A DNA stretch of 64,000 bases from Chthoniobacterales bacterium (GCA_018402585.1 JAGYIO010000008.1:20527-84526), one strand, 5' to 3'; positions 1 through 10,184 are shown, numbered from the stretch's first letter. Made by a program: numbers and translations. Notes: generated from the sequence alone by a model not told the origin.

Positions 1-238
1 TTGACGTCACACCGTTGAGCAGAACAGCTCGGGTGAAATCGAACGTATTGTCATCCATCTTAAAACCAGTGATATCGGCCTCGGTCGTTCCGTAGTTGGT
101 CACTTCGAACCAGTCGGCCGTCCCGCCCGTGCCGGAGGAACTCATCGCTTCGGTTATGCGCAAAACGGCCTGGGCCTGCGCCGACGCGCCGGTGCAGGCT
201 AGGAGGGATGCGATGAGGAGCAGAGGGATGGATTTCAT
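1..238 (-). CDS. Partial secreted lamin-tail-domain-like protein (runs off left edge)
   Basis: Reverse complement reads MKSIPLLLIASLLACTGASAQAQAVLRITEAMSSSGTGGTADWFEVTNYGTTEADITGFKMDDNTFDFTRAVLLNGVTS: signal peptide plus LTD-like start. Missing from the ORF track because it is open at the edge; start codon 7 nt after the pilin stop. Confidence 0.72.
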   Translation of the reverse strand, partial: MKSIPLLLIASLLACTGASAQAQAVLRITEAMSSSGTGGTADWFEVTNYGTTEADITGFKMDDNTFDFTRAVLLNGVTS

Positions 239-245
239 GGGGTTT

Positions 246-959
246 TCAGTTGTTGGCGAAGCGCCAGATGACGACATTGGTGTCGAAGACTTGGTCTTTG
301 GGCACGATCTTGGCATGGCCGTCGGCGAAACCGATGATGCCGGCGTTGCCGTAGCGGCCGACAAAACGTTCGTCGCGCACTTTGGGCTGTCCGAGACTGT
401 CGGAAGCGCCACCGGGCGGCAGCAGATGCTTCTCGTCGGGCAAGGCCGCCTCGGCGAAAAGCGCGGTGCGCGAGGGGTGGGGCAGCAGGGCGAGGTTGAC
501 GCGGATCCCGCCGGGCTGGTTGGCCATCCCGTGGTCGATCTGCGAATTGATGCCGAAGGCGAAGTAGGCACTATTCAGCTTCTGCTTCGGGTACGCAGCG
601 GCTTTGACATAAAACACGCTGCCTTTCTCATAAAAAGAGGCGGGATTGGCGCGGTAGTTGCTTGCTGCCGTCAGGCCGGCGAGTGGCGGGAGGACATTAT
701 ACCAGGCATTGGTCTGGGTGCGCAGGACGGAGAAGGACTGCACGCCGTCGCCACCCTCGGCCGGCAGACGGTAATTATTGTCCGCCGCGTAGGCGACGGC
801 CAGTGTGCTGATTTGCTTGATGCTATTGAGCGTGGAGACTTTCTGCGACGAGTTCATCGCGTTGCCCACCGCGGGCACGGCCAAGGCCGCCAGAATGGCG
901 AGGATGGCGATGACCACGAGGAGTTCAATCAGGGTGAAGGCGGACGGTGGTTTTTTCAT
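246..959 (-). CDS. Type II secretion/pilin-like protein (prepilin N-terminal methylation motif, H-X9-DG-like C-terminus)
   Basis: MKKPPSAFTLIELLVVIAILAILAALAVPAVG prepilin motif; C-term GNAGIIGFADGHAKIV. Tracked ORF 246..1193 is over-extended at the N-terminus. Confidence 0.85.
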   Translation of the reverse strand: MKKPPSAFTLIELLVVIAILAILAALAVPAVGNAMNSSQKVSTLNSIKQISTLAVAYAADNNYRLPAEGGDGVQSFSVLRTQTNAWYNVLPPLAGLTAASNYRANPASFYEKGSVFYVKAAAYPKQKLNSAYFAFGINSQIDHGMANQPGGIRVNLALLPHPSRTALFAEAALPDEKHLLPPGGASDSLGQPKVRDERFVGRYGNAGIIGFADGHAKIVPKDQVFDTNVVIWRFANN

Positions 960-2260
960 GCCGTGCGGTGGATGGATGGGTTGGCGCTCCGGGAAGCGGA
1001 AGGCGGCGGCAGGGGGGTTTCCACTTCGATGATCCAAGTGTCCTGCGCCTGCTCGGCGCGCGGGAACGGGACCGGCGACGGCGGTCCTTCGCCCGAGCGG
1101 AGCAGGAGGGTGGACGCGAGGAAGTCGTTGTCGGAGGACATGAGGAGGCGCAGGCGGCCGTCTTCGACCCCGGCCACGGCGAGGCCTTCCCATTTGGCCG
1201 GCAGCGCTTCGCGCGGGAGACCGACGGAGGCGGTGTCGAGTTCGGCCAGGTTGAAGAGCACAGTGCGGGCCACCGGCACGGCATCGGCCACCTCGTCGCG
1301 GCCGAGAATGTCGTCTGCGCCGGCCGGGTCGAGGAGCACCACGGCTTTCCAGCGCGCCGGATCCGGAGCAGCCGATCCGTCGGCCCCGTGGTTGTCACGC
1401 TCGAGGGCGAGCAGGCGTCCGTCGGGCAGCGTGGCTAGCGCGCTATAGACGAGGTGTGACGCTTTGAGCAGCGCACCGGGCGGGGCGGTCGCGTCGAGTT
1501 CGGCGGCTGGCGGAAAGGCCACGCGGTAGGCCGCTACTGCGGCGCCATCGCGGCCGTCGAAAAGAAAGAGCCGCGCAAACCCGGCCTGACGGCCACCATC
1601 CTGGGCCAACCCGCTCTGCAGGATGGCGGCGAGACGCCCGTCGGGCAGGAGGGTCAGCCCCTCAAACCCGCGGTTGGGGTCGCGGCCGGAGACGGCCTGC
1701 TTGCGGCTGGCGTTGACGAAGTCGCGGCCTTGCGTGGTGGACGGCAGTACTTCGGGCGGCACGGCGAAGCGCCGCACAAAGCGGCCGTCGGGCCTGAATT
1801 CGCGGATGGACGGCATGTATTCCTCGGAGACGAAAAAATTCCCGCCGGGCGCGAGGGCCAGTCCCTCGGGATCGAGGCACATGCGCCCGTCGGCGCGTTG
1901 CGGCGGCTCGGTCGCGGGTAAATCGGGGAAAAGCCCGGTGAAGGCACGGCCTTCGGAATCGCGCAGCACCGCGGTGCGGACCAGCTGCAGGTCGAGGCTC
2001 GACCCGTCGCGGGTTATAGTGAAAAATTGCAAGCGGGGACGGTAATCGATCGTGCCGTCCCCCGCCCCGCGGTCGCTGAGCATGACGATTTCCCCCGAGG
2101 GCAGAACTTCGATGGCGGACCCAATCCCGCCGATCGTCTCGCCCTCGGCGTCGCACGCATCGGCCGCGATCCGCCCCGCGGCAAGCAGAAGGGTAGAGGG
2201 TTCCACCCCGGACACAGTGACCGCCGCCGCGAGAATCAGAATGGCGCAGAGACGTTTCAC
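956..2260 (-). CDS. Esterase-like activity of phytase family protein (secreted)
   Basis: Motifs GIGSAIEVLPSGEIVMLSDRG, CLDPEGLALAPGGNFFVSEEYMPSIREFRPDG, NRGFEGLTLLPDG; likely GTG start near VKRLCAILILAAAVTVSG; 4-nt overlap with the pilin start. Confidence 0.75.
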   Translation of the reverse strand: MKRLCAILILAAAVTVSGVEPSTLLLAAGRIAADACDAEGETIGGIGSAIEVLPSGEIVMLSDRGAGDGTIDYRPRLQFFTITRDGSSLDLQLVRTAVLRDSEGRAFTGLFPDLPATEPPQRADGRMCLDPEGLALAPGGNFFVSEEYMPSIREFRPDGRFVRRFAVPPEVLPSTTQGRDFVNASRKQAVSGRDPNRGFEGLTLLPDGRLAAILQSGLAQDGGRQAGFARLFLFDGRDGAAVAAYRVAFPPAAELDATAPPGALLKASHLVYSALATLPDGRLLALERDNHGADGSAAPDPARWKAVVLLDPAGADDILGRDEVADAVPVARTVLFNLAELDTASVGLPREALPAKWEGLAVAGVEDGRLRLLMSSDNDFLASTLLLRSGEGPPSPVPFPRAEQAQDTWIIEVETPLPPPSASRSANPSIHRTA

Positions 2261-2619
2261 AGCGGAGCCATTTATGAGTCCGCTCCCGCACCCGCGCAAA
2301 GGCAGCAGATGTGAATTTTCTGTCACAACCCGGCGCGCGCCGCCGGTCACACCATGACGGCCGAGCAGAAACCAACAAAAGAGGGCAGGATTGCTCCCGC
2401 CCTCCAAAATCGACCCTTCTTTGGTGCTGCGACGCCAGCACCATCGGCCGGTCAATCTCCGACCATGGCAACAAAACCGGCCGCCATGCTCGCGAGGCCC
2501 GCGGCGCCACCTTTACCCAACCAGCCCGGGACACCGCGCTGCGGCCAGCGAAAAATAGACACCATTGGTCCGCACTTGGTAGCTCACTACCCGCCACCAC
2601 GTTGCCGGTGTCGGTAGTG

Positions 2620-4659
2620 TCAATACCACCAGTCGCGCTCGCCGGATTTTTTAGCCGGCTTGGGCGGGATGGTTCGGGGGGATTCGTCGGCCCCGGGCTT
2701 TTCCAACAAGTGGGCCGGAATTTCGGCGAGGAAACGCGAGCGGCGTTGGAAGGGCTCGCCGTAGCCGCCGCCGAGGCGGATTTGCGGGTAGCACAAATGC
2801 AGGTGATCGCGTCCGCGCGTGATGGCCACGTAGAAGAGACGGCGTTCTTCTTCCAGGGCGTCGGGTTTTTCCAGCGAGCGGGAGCCGGGGAACATGCCTT
2901 CGCTCAGCCAGATGACGAAGACCGCGCGCCATTCGAGGCCTTTGGCTTGGTGCACGGAGGAAAGCACGACGCGGTCGGTCTCGGTGTCCCGGCGCGATCC
3001 GGCGCCGTCGACATTAGTCAGGAGAGCGAGCTGCGCGAGAAATTCGTCGGTCGAGGTGAATTGCCGCGCGTATCCGGCCAGGGTGCGCAGGTCCTCGCGG
3101 CGGTTTTCGAAATTGGCGAATTCCGCCTTCAGGTAATCCTCGTAAAAGGCCTCCATGATCGACTCGATAGCTCGATCCGGCGCGATGGGCTTACGTTCCG
3201 GCGCGATTTCGTCGAGCGTGGCGGCGAGCTGCTCCCAGATTTTTTCGGCCCGCGCCGGCGGCTTGGCCCTGCGGAGAATTTGGCCGAAGGGTGCGGGCGA
3301 TTCGACCCCGGCCCGGACCACCGACCACAGGGTGTCGGCGGTTTTCTCCCCCACCCCGGGGAGCAAACGAACCATGCGGCGGAAGGCGGTTTCGTCGGTC
3401 GGGTTGACCGCGAATTTCAAAAAGGCGGCGACGTCTTTGACGTGCGCCTGCTCGAAAAAGCGCAGACCGCTGGTCACTTCAAAGGGAATCCCGCGACGGG
3501 TCAGCTCAAGCTGGATTTCCATGGAGTGAAAATGCGCGCGGTAGAGCACGGCCATCTCGCGGAACTCGAGGCCCTCGCGGTTGAGTTCGAGGATCTGCTG
3601 CGCAAGGTAAGCGGCCTGGTCGTTGTTGGTCGGCAACTCGGCGAGCACGGGGCGTCCGCCCGCCTTGCGCCAGGCGACGAGGTTTTTTTCAAATTGCTTC
3701 AGGTTGCCGCGGATGGCGGCATTGGCCACTTCGAGGATGCCGGGCACGCTGCGGTAATTCGTCTCGATCCGGTAGGTCTGCGCACCGTGGTGGCGCTTGG
3801 GGAAATTGAGGATATTTTCGAAGTTGGCCCCGCGCCACGAATAGATCGATTGTGCGTCGTCGCCGACCACCATGACATTGCCGTGTTTCGAGCCGAGCAG
3901 ATCGACGAGGTCGGCCTGCACAAGGTTGGTGTCCTGGTATTCGTCGACCAGCACGTGGCGGAATTGATGGCGGTAATGTTCGCCCACTTCCGCATGGTCG
4001 CGCAGCAGGTGGTTGGTGCGGATGAGGAGATCGTCGAAGTCCATCGCATTGGCCGAGACTTTGCGCCGTTCGTAAGCGGCGCGGACGGAGGCCAGGGTCT
4101 CGGCCACACCGTCAAAGTAACCGAAGCGGTCGTGCACGATCTGCTCGAGCGGTTGGCCCGTATTCGCCGAGAGGGAAAACAATTCGGCGAGCACATCAGG
4201 TTTGGGAAAACGTTTGTCGCGGGGCAGGCCGGCATCCCTGACCACGCTTTTGAGCAAGTCGGATTGGTCCTCGCGGTCGAGAATGCTGAAGCCGGGGCGG
4301 AAACCGATCGTCTCGGCATGGCGGCGCAGGATGCGGTTGCCGATCGAGTGGAAAGTACCGCCCCAGATGCCGTCCGCATCCGGGCCGAGCAGTTCGGTGA
4401 CCCGGCCGGTCATCTCCCGCGCCGCTTTGTTCGTGAATGTGAGGAGGAGAATTTCCCAAGGTTTGATCCCGTTCTCAAGCAGCCAGGCCACCCGGTAAAT
4501 CAGGGTGCGGGTCTTGCCGCTGCCCGCCCCGGCGATGACGAGGGCAGCTCCGCCCGGCGAAGTCACGGCGGCAAGTTGCTGCTCGTTCAACTCGGTCGTA
4601 TAATCGATGCGCGTGCCGGAGGACGGCGCGATATTCCGGTTCACAATCGCAGCCCCCAT
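2620..4659 (-). CDS. UvrD/PcrA/Rep-type ATP-dependent DNA helicase
   Basis: LNEQQLAAVTSPGGAALVIAGAGSGKTRTL (Walker A), LVDEYQDTN, VVGDDAQSIYSWRGA, ETNYRS, SSVHQAKGLEWRAVFV, VAITRGRD. Confidence 0.93.
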   Translation of the reverse strand: MGAAIVNRNIAPSSGTRIDYTTELNEQQLAAVTSPGGAALVIAGAGSGKTRTLIYRVAWLLENGIKPWEILLLTFTNKAAREMTGRVTELLGPDADGIWGGTFHSIGNRILRRHAETIGFRPGFSILDREDQSDLLKSVVRDAGLPRDKRFPKPDVLAELFSLSANTGQPLEQIVHDRFGYFDGVAETLASVRAAYERRKVSANAMDFDDLLIRTNHLLRDHAEVGEHYRHQFRHVLVDEYQDTNLVQADLVDLLGSKHGNVMVVGDDAQSIYSWRGANFENILNFPKRHHGAQTYRIETNYRSVPGILEVANAAIRGNLKQFEKNLVAWRKAGGRPVLAELPTNNDQAAYLAQQILELNREGLEFREMAVLYRAHFHSMEIQLELTRRGIPFEVTSGLRFFEQAHVKDVAAFLKFAVNPTDETAFRRMVRLLPGVGEKTADTLWSVVRAGVESPAPFGQILRRAKPPARAEKIWEQLAATLDEIAPERKPIAPDRAIESIMEAFYEDYLKAEFANFENRREDLRTLAGYARQFTSTDEFLAQLALLTNVDGAGSRRDTETDRVVLSSVHQAKGLEWRAVFVIWLSEGMFPGSRSLEKPDALEEERRLFYVAITRGRDHLHLCYPQIRLGGGYGEPFQRRSRFLAEIPAHLLEKPGADESPRTIPPKPAKKSGERDWWY

Positions 4660-5474
4660 TGCAAGAGCCGCTTCGAGTCGCTGAAGACATTGGCTTTGTT
4701 GCTGCCGAGGATGACCGCGATAATATCGCGCCCGTTGTTTTGTCCGCTCGAGACCAGGCAGTGCCCGGCGGCATTGGTGTAGCCGGTCTTCATCCCGGTG
4801 CACCAGGGAGCTTGGTGGAGAATGCGGTTGGTGTTGACCAACTGGCGCACGCGACCGTCCGCATAGCGGAATTCGGCCCGCGGGATGGCCACGATTTTGC
4901 GGATGACCGGGTTGGCGTAAGCGTTGCGGGCAATGATCGCGATGTCACGCGCGGTGGAGAATTGTCCTTCGGCCGGCAGACCATTCGGGTTCATGAAGCG
5001 CGAGGTTCGGGCACCCATGGCACGAGCCCGGCGGTTCATCTTGGCCACGAATTCCTCGGCGCTGCCGGCATTGTCGCGGGCCAGGGCGAGGGCGACATCA
5101 TTCGGGCTTCTCACCAGCAGGGCCTCGAGCAATTCGTAGCGCGAGTAGGTCTGGCCAGCCTTGAGGTAAAGCTTGGTCGGTGCGGCGGCGGTGTCCTCGG
5201 GCTTGATCGTAACCGTTTCCTCAAGGTTGCCCTCCTCGGCGATGAGCAAGGCCGTGAGGAGTTTCTGCGTGCTGGCCACGGCGCGGGGTTCGCGCGAGTT
5301 GCGGTGGCCGAGGACACGACCAGTCTTGACATCGACCACGATGAAGGCCTTGCCATGGACCGGCGGCGGATTGGCCGTGGCCTGGACCGTCTGGCCGCAG
5401 AGGCAGGCGATGGCACAGGCAAGGAGGAAACGCATGGGACCGGACACCATGCCCTTTTTCCGCGGGCAAATCAA
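4641..5474 (-). CDS. D-alanyl-D-alanine carboxypeptidase (penicillin-binding S11-like)
   Basis: ASTQKLLTALL (SxxK), SPNDVALALA (SxN), KTGYTNAAG (KTG); N-terminal signal sequence. Confidence 0.9.
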   Translation of the reverse strand: MICPRKKGMVSGPMRFLLACAIACLCGQTVQATANPPPVHGKAFIVVDVKTGRVLGHRNSREPRAVASTQKLLTALLIAEEGNLEETVTIKPEDTAAAPTKLYLKAGQTYSRYELLEALLVRSPNDVALALARDNAGSAEEFVAKMNRRARAMGARTSRFMNPNGLPAEGQFSTARDIAIIARNAYANPVIRKIVAIPRAEFRYADGRVRQLVNTNRILHQAPWCTGMKTGYTNAAGHCLVSSGQNNGRDIIAVILGSNKANVFSDSKRLLQWGLRL

Positions 5475-5505
5475 CCGGCAGACCGCGTGGACCGCGGGAC
5501 CGGTC

Positions 5506-6264
5506 TCATTTCAGAGCTTTCTCGAGAAGCGGATCCGGAGCGGCGCCGAGTTCGAGGGCTTTCTCGTAGTGGCGCCGCGCTAATTCGACCGCCGGCGGGC
5601 TGCGCTCCAGACAGAAGACAGCCAGGTTGAAATGTGCATCGGCGTAGTCGGGTTGCAGCTCGACGGCGCGGCGCAGTTCCGATTCTGCAGCATCAAACCA
5701 GCGGTTACGGCCCGCCGCCACCCCGAGGTAGTTGCGGGTCACCGCGTCGTTGGGGTCTTGCGCCACGGCCTGCGCGATGGCGGCGAGGGAGCGCATCGGT
5801 TCATCGCGCTCAAGATAGATGATGCCGAGGTTGAGCCAGGCGGTCGGGTTGTCGGGCTTGATCTGCAGCGAGCGGCGGAGGAGACGTTCACCTTCTGCGC
5901 TGTTGCCAAGTTGATATTCGCTCGAACCGAGATTGACCAAAGCGGGCAGGTTGTCGGGTTCGATTTTGAGCACGCGCAGGTAAGCCTCGCGCGCACCGGC
6001 ATAATTGCCGGACCGGAACGCGGCAATTCCTTCGGACCCGATCTTTTCCGCGATCGCAGTCTGCACGGGAGGCCTCGCCTCGTCGGGCACAGTGACCGGC
6101 ACAAGGGCGGGGACCGGGGCATTGACCAGCGCACCGCCCGATCCGCGGTCGGTTAAGCGCCCGGTCTCCGCAGTTTCCCCGGCGAGGGAGAAAGCCGCCA
6201 GCGCCAGAGCGAGGGCGGAGAGCAGGGCGTATTTACTCTTCCGCATCGCCACCGCCCAATTCAC
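5506..6264 (-). CDS. Tetratricopeptide repeat protein, secreted
   Basis: Repeated TPR motifs (NLGSSEYQLGNSAEGERLLRRSLQIKPDNPTAWLNLGIIYLERDE), signal peptide. Confidence 0.8.
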   Translation of the reverse strand: MNWAVAMRKSKYALLSALALALAAFSLAGETAETGRLTDRGSGGALVNAPVPALVPVTVPDEARPPVQTAIAEKIGSEGIAAFRSGNYAGAREAYLRVLKIEPDNLPALVNLGSSEYQLGNSAEGERLLRRSLQIKPDNPTAWLNLGIIYLERDEPMRSLAAIAQAVAQDPNDAVTRNYLGVAAGRNRWFDAAESELRRAVELQPDYADAHFNLAVFCLERSPPAVELARRHYEKALELGAAPDPLLEKALK

Positions 6265-7045
6265 GCGCCCGCAGGGTGGCCGCGCGCACCGCGTCCATCA
6301 CCGCGACCCGCAGACCGCCGCGCTCCAGCTCGGCCAGACCGGCAATCGTGGTCCCCCCGGGACTGGTCACCATTTCGCGCAGGAGAGCGGGGTGCATCAT
6401 GGTTTCCGCGGCCATCCCCGCAGCGCCGGCCACGGTTTGCACCGCTAATTTGGTCGCAAGATCGCGGGGTAAACCCATCTGCACCCCGCCGTCGGAGAGC
6501 GCCTCGATAAAAAGATAAACGTAGGCCGGGCCGCTGCCGCTCAGACCAGTGACGGCATCAAGCAGGGGTTCCTGGACCGGGAAAGCACGGCCGACCGCAG
6601 TGAAAATTTCCTCCACCGACGCCACATCCCGTTCCGTGACCCCGGCGCCGGTCGCGTAAGCAGAGGCGCCTTTCTGCACGAGGGCCGCGGTGTTGGGCAT
6701 AACGCGCACCACTCGGCACTGTGGTCCGGCCGCTTGCTGCAGCGAATCGATGGTCAGACCGGCCACGATAGAGACGAGTAGCTTGCCCGACAAATCCGCC
6801 GAGGCCGCGGCCAGGGCGGGCAAGGCGTCCTCGGGTTTGACGCAGAGAAGGATGACCTCGGAAGCCGCCGCCACCTCGTGATTATCCCGGGCCACGCGAA
6901 TTCCGCTCTCCGTGCCGAGCACTTCAGCCGGTTCGGAGTGCTTGTCGTGCACGACCACTTCCGCGGGTGCGCAGACCTTGGCCGCCAAAACGCCTTGGAT
7001 CAGAGCGGAGGCCATTTTCCCGCAACCGATGAAACCGATCTGCAT
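6233..7045 (-). CDS. proC: Pyrroline-5-carboxylate reductase
   Basis: MQIGFIGCGKMASALIQGV, VRVMPNTAALVQKGASAY, TGLSGSGPAYVYLFIEALSDGGVQMGL, TSPGGTTIAGLAELE. Confidence 0.93.
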   Translation of the reverse strand: MQIGFIGCGKMASALIQGVLAAKVCAPAEVVVHDKHSEPAEVLGTESGIRVARDNHEVAAASEVILLCVKPEDALPALAAASADLSGKLLVSIVAGLTIDSLQQAAGPQCRVVRVMPNTAALVQKGASAYATGAGVTERDVASVEEIFTAVGRAFPVQEPLLDAVTGLSGSGPAYVYLFIEALSDGGVQMGLPRDLATKLAVQTVAGAAGMAAETMMHPALLREMVTSPGGTTIAGLAELERGGLRVAVMDAVRAATLRARELGGGDAEE

Positions 7046-7211
7046 AGGAGTAAACGTAGGAGAGCCCACCGCTCGGGCAAGCGGAAAGAAGCCTCTGGGC
7101 CGCGTGGCCGCTGCGGGTAGGCCCAGTTCAAGGCGAACCAAGGCCAGCCCGATTTGCCATTCGAAGCCGCCGACCTGACCTGACTCGCCTCGGGGCGGGA
7201 AACCAGTTATT

Positions 7212-8105
7212 TTGGCGGAAATTTTGCATTCCTACCTCCTTTTGCCGCTCGCCGCAGCCGTTCTCTACGCCGCTGCTGCCCTCTGCCTGAAGATCGCGCT
7301 CGGACGCGGCGTCACCACTTGGTCGGTCCTCTTCTACAGCAATATCGTCCTCGGCCTCTTTTTTGCCCCCCTCCTTCTGGCCGGTCCATCCGGATGGAAT
7401 CCCGGCGCTGCCGTCTGGGCTCTCGCCTCGGGGGTGCTCTTTTTTCTCGGGCAAATCGGGACCTTCCGGTCGCTGCAAAGCGGCGATGTCTCGGTGGCCA
7501 CGCCGGCCCTCGCCTCCAAGGTGGTCTTCGTCGCGCTGCTCAGTCTGCTCGTGCCCGGCAACCAGGCCGATCCCGACCTCTGGCTGGCGGTGGTCCTGAC
7601 CATGGCCGGGATGATGCTGCTCCATCGCGGACCGAAAATCAGCTCCTCGCGTCCGCTCCTCACCTTGGCCTGGGCGCTGTTTGCCGCGCTAAGTTTCGCC
7701 GCGGCCGACATTGTAGTCCAAGTCGGCGCGCCCGTGGCCGGCTTCACCCTCTTCATGCCCGTGATGTTCGGCACGGTGGCCTTGCTTTCCCTCCCCTTGT
7801 TGTGGCCGCATATCCTGGGTCCGCCGCGGCGCACCGTGGCTCGGGGTGCCCTCGGCTGGTTGGCGGTCGGCGTGCTTTTGCTCGGACTGCAGGCCACGGG
7901 GATGGCCTCGGCAATCGGACTCTTCGGCGACGCCACGGCGGCCAATGTGGTCTACAGTTCGCGCGGACTGTGGAGTTTGCTCCTCCTTGCCCTCGTGGCC
8001 CGTCGTTTGGGTATCACGGATAGCGTGTTCGACCGCCGCACGCTGGCCCTGCGGATCGTCGGATGCGTGCTCATCCTCGGAGCGGTCACCTTGGTTTTGT
8101 TCTGA
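7212..8105 (+). CDS. EamA/DMT-type membrane transporter
   Basis: About ten hydrophobic segments; ALASKVVFVALLSLLVPG and C-terminal LRIVGCVLILGAVTLVLF typical of EamA proteins. Confidence 0.72.
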   Translation: MAEILHSYLLLPLAAAVLYAAAALCLKIALGRGVTTWSVLFYSNIVLGLFFAPLLLAGPSGWNPGAAVWALASGVLFFLGQIGTFRSLQSGDVSVATPALASKVVFVALLSLLVPGNQADPDLWLAVVLTMAGMMLLHRGPKISSSRPLLTLAWALFAALSFAAADIVVQVGAPVAGFTLFMPVMFGTVALLSLPLLWPHILGPPRRTVARGALGWLAVGVLLLGLQATGMASAIGLFGDATAANVVYSSRGLWSLLLLALVARRLGITDSVFDRRTLALRIVGCVLILGAVTLVLF

Positions 8106-8250
8106 GCCCTGACGGGGCAACAGCTGTGGCCTTTGCAATGCTTTGGCCGAGGGGAAAGTATTTTCAGGGCGACCCACTTTTTGGTGAACATTTTCGCCCG
8201 TGCCCCCTGGAGAAACCAAGCCCGGCCGCCTTCGGAGAAGACGATCCACC

Positions 8251-9150
8251 TTACTCAGCCGCCCGCCGGGCCAACCGGGCGACCGACCCCGCCGACCACC
8301 AGACCGGTAAGGCACGGCCCAGCCACTGCCGCAGCTCGCGACGCGGAACTTTGGCCGGCGTGATCACGGAAGCCGGCTGAGCTTCGGTCAAAAGCAAAGT
8401 GCGCCAACCAAGCAGAGCCGGCAGCAGGGTGGCATAACGGAGCCGTCCGGAACGCAAGGCGGCAGAGTAGTCCGCACCATCCTGCAACCACCGGCGCGCC
8501 TGCTCCGTCCAAGGTCCGACCTCTCCCGGCGAGAGATAGACCCGGCCGAGCGCCGCATCCATGCGCTGGTCACGCAGGATGTTGACCAGCTGCAGGCCCT
8601 GACCGTAGTGGCGCGCGCGCACCCGCATGACTTCCACCGGCTCGTAAGCAAACTGGCCCAAGCGCGCCGCGCACAGATCGGTCCAGAATTCCCCCACGCT
8701 CCCCGCCACGAGGTAGGTGTAGCGCTCGAGTTCCTCGGCGGTCAGCGCTGCAGCCTCCGGGGCAAATCTTTCCAGGTCGAAGATCTGCCCTTCCAAAATA
8801 GAACCCAGCACCGCGATGACCGGCCGGCGCGCTGCTGCCTCGCCCTCTCCCATCCGCCGCCACAAGTCCGGCAGAGCGAGGAGCAAGTTCCGCTCGGCGC
8901 CGTCGCGGTGTCGCCCGGCCCAGGCCGGCGCAGCGTAGCCGGGGATCTCCGCCCGACCCAAAGATTCGCGCGCTGCACGCAGCAAGTGCCGCCTTTCGTC
9001 CTCCGGCGCCGTTGCCGTGTCGGCTATGGTGTCTGTGGCCCGGGCCAGCAGATAGGCCAGAGCAATGTCATCACGCACCGCCCGCGGCAGGAGACAAATG
9101 GTCAGGTGGAAGGAACGCGCAGTGCGGCGGAGGATTTCCTTCTCGTTCAT
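8251..9150 (-). CDS. Squalene/phytoene synthase family protein
   Basis: RTARSFHLTICLLPRAVRDDIALAYLLARATDTIADT, YLVAGSVGEFWTDLCAARLG, GQGLQLVNILRDQRMDAALGRVYLSP. Confidence 0.87.
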   Translation of the reverse strand: MNEKEILRRTARSFHLTICLLPRAVRDDIALAYLLARATDTIADTATAPEDERRHLLRAARESLGRAEIPGYAAPAWAGRHRDGAERNLLLALPDLWRRMGEGEAAARRPVIAVLGSILEGQIFDLERFAPEAAALTAEELERYTYLVAGSVGEFWTDLCAARLGQFAYEPVEVMRVRARHYGQGLQLVNILRDQRMDAALGRVYLSPGEVGPWTEQARRWLQDGADYSAALRSGRLRYATLLPALLGWRTLLLTEAQPASVITPAKVPRRELRQWLGRALPVWWSAGSVARLARRAAE

Positions 9151-10184
9151 AAACGGGGACCGACCCGGATCACGCTGATCCGTTCACGCGCGGCCGTGCC
9201 AAGGCCGAGCACTTCGGCCGAAGTTATCCAATGGACGTCTTTACCCAGCGGCGGCAAACCGCCTTTGCTCCGAAAGCGATCGAGCAGCTCAAGGCCCAGC
9301 GCATCGAGGGCCACTGGGTCGCGTGACGCATAAATCGCACCGTGGTGCACCTGATATTGCGGCTGGGGAAATGGACCGCCTCCATACTGCGGACGGAGCG
9401 CATCGAGGATGGTCAGCACGACTTTGCCGCCAATCCGCTCATCGGCGTAAATCTCGGGAAGGAACGGATCTCCGAAGTGGGGAGGACGGGCCAAGCGCCG
9501 CCAATTGTCCAGGTTGTCCAAGACCATCCCGGAAAGCGCGCCATTCACCCCGGAAGACAAGTGGTCGGTCAGGGCTGGCAAATGAACCACCTTGTCGACC
9601 GTGCCCAGCACGACGGAAAGATAGCTCTTGCTCGCGGTCTGTCCGCTGGAAGGAGACGGATTGAAATCGCGGTCGCCAATGATCAGCTGGCCCATGACCG
9701 CTGCCGTGACTCTCTGCTCGGGATCATAACCACCGACCCGGTCGGTCGCCACGACCTTGAAGCGTTGTCCCAGAACCCCGTAGCCGGCGCGCTTCATATC
9801 CTCCCACTCGCGGTCCCAAATGATGATCCGCGAAGGCGCGACCCCCGCCGCGACCAATCCCTCGGCCACCGCGGCCACCACCGCCGGGTGGGTCGAAGAA
9901 ACCGGGGCGCCGGAGGCCGAAACCTTCAGGCCGACCCGGTCCTGCGGCCGGACAAAGACGCGCCACGCCTCGCCGATTGTCTCACGGCCGGCGGCCGCCA
10001 TGACCAAGCTGTTCACCATGCTGCGCACGGCCGCAGCTTCAAACTTTCCCCCGTGGGTCTCCCGCGGGTCTTCGGCCAGAAAGACGGGGGCCGGACGCGG
10101 CAAGGGGGCCGGCAGGATCACTTCCTCGCCGCGCAATTCCGCCGCAGCAGCCAGCCCTGCAGCCATGAGAAAAAGAATTTTCAC
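9147..10184 (-). CDS. DUF362 domain-containing protein (secreted)
   Basis: DRVGLKVSASGAPVSSTHPAVVAAVAEGLVAAGVAPSRIIIWDRE, LSSGVNGALSGMVLDNLDNWRRLARPPHFGDPFLPEIYA, YASRDPVALDALG; GTG start with 4-nt overlap upstream. Confidence 0.78.
   Translation of the reverse strand: MKILFLMAAGLAAAAELRGEEVILPAPLPRPAPVFLAEDPRETHGGKFEAAAVRSMVNSLVMAAAGRETIGEAWRVFVRPQDRVGLKVSASGAPVSSTHPAVVAAVAEGLVAAGVAPSRIIIWDREWEDMKRAGYGVLGQRFKVVATDRVGGYDPEQRVTAAVMGQLIIGDRDFNPSPSSGQTASKSYLSVVLGTVDKVVHLPALTDHLSSGVNGALSGMVLDNLDNWRRLARPPHFGDPFLPEIYADERIGGKVVLTILDALRPQYGGGPFPQPQYQVHHGAIYASRDPVALDALGLELLDRFRSKGGLPPLGKDVHWITSAEVLGLGTAARERISVIRVGPRL

Noticed and set aside
2311-4782. 823-aa plus-strand ORF opposite the UvrD-like gene
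   Set aside because: Antisense of a well-supported helicase; low-complexity translation with no motif. High-GC antisense artefact.
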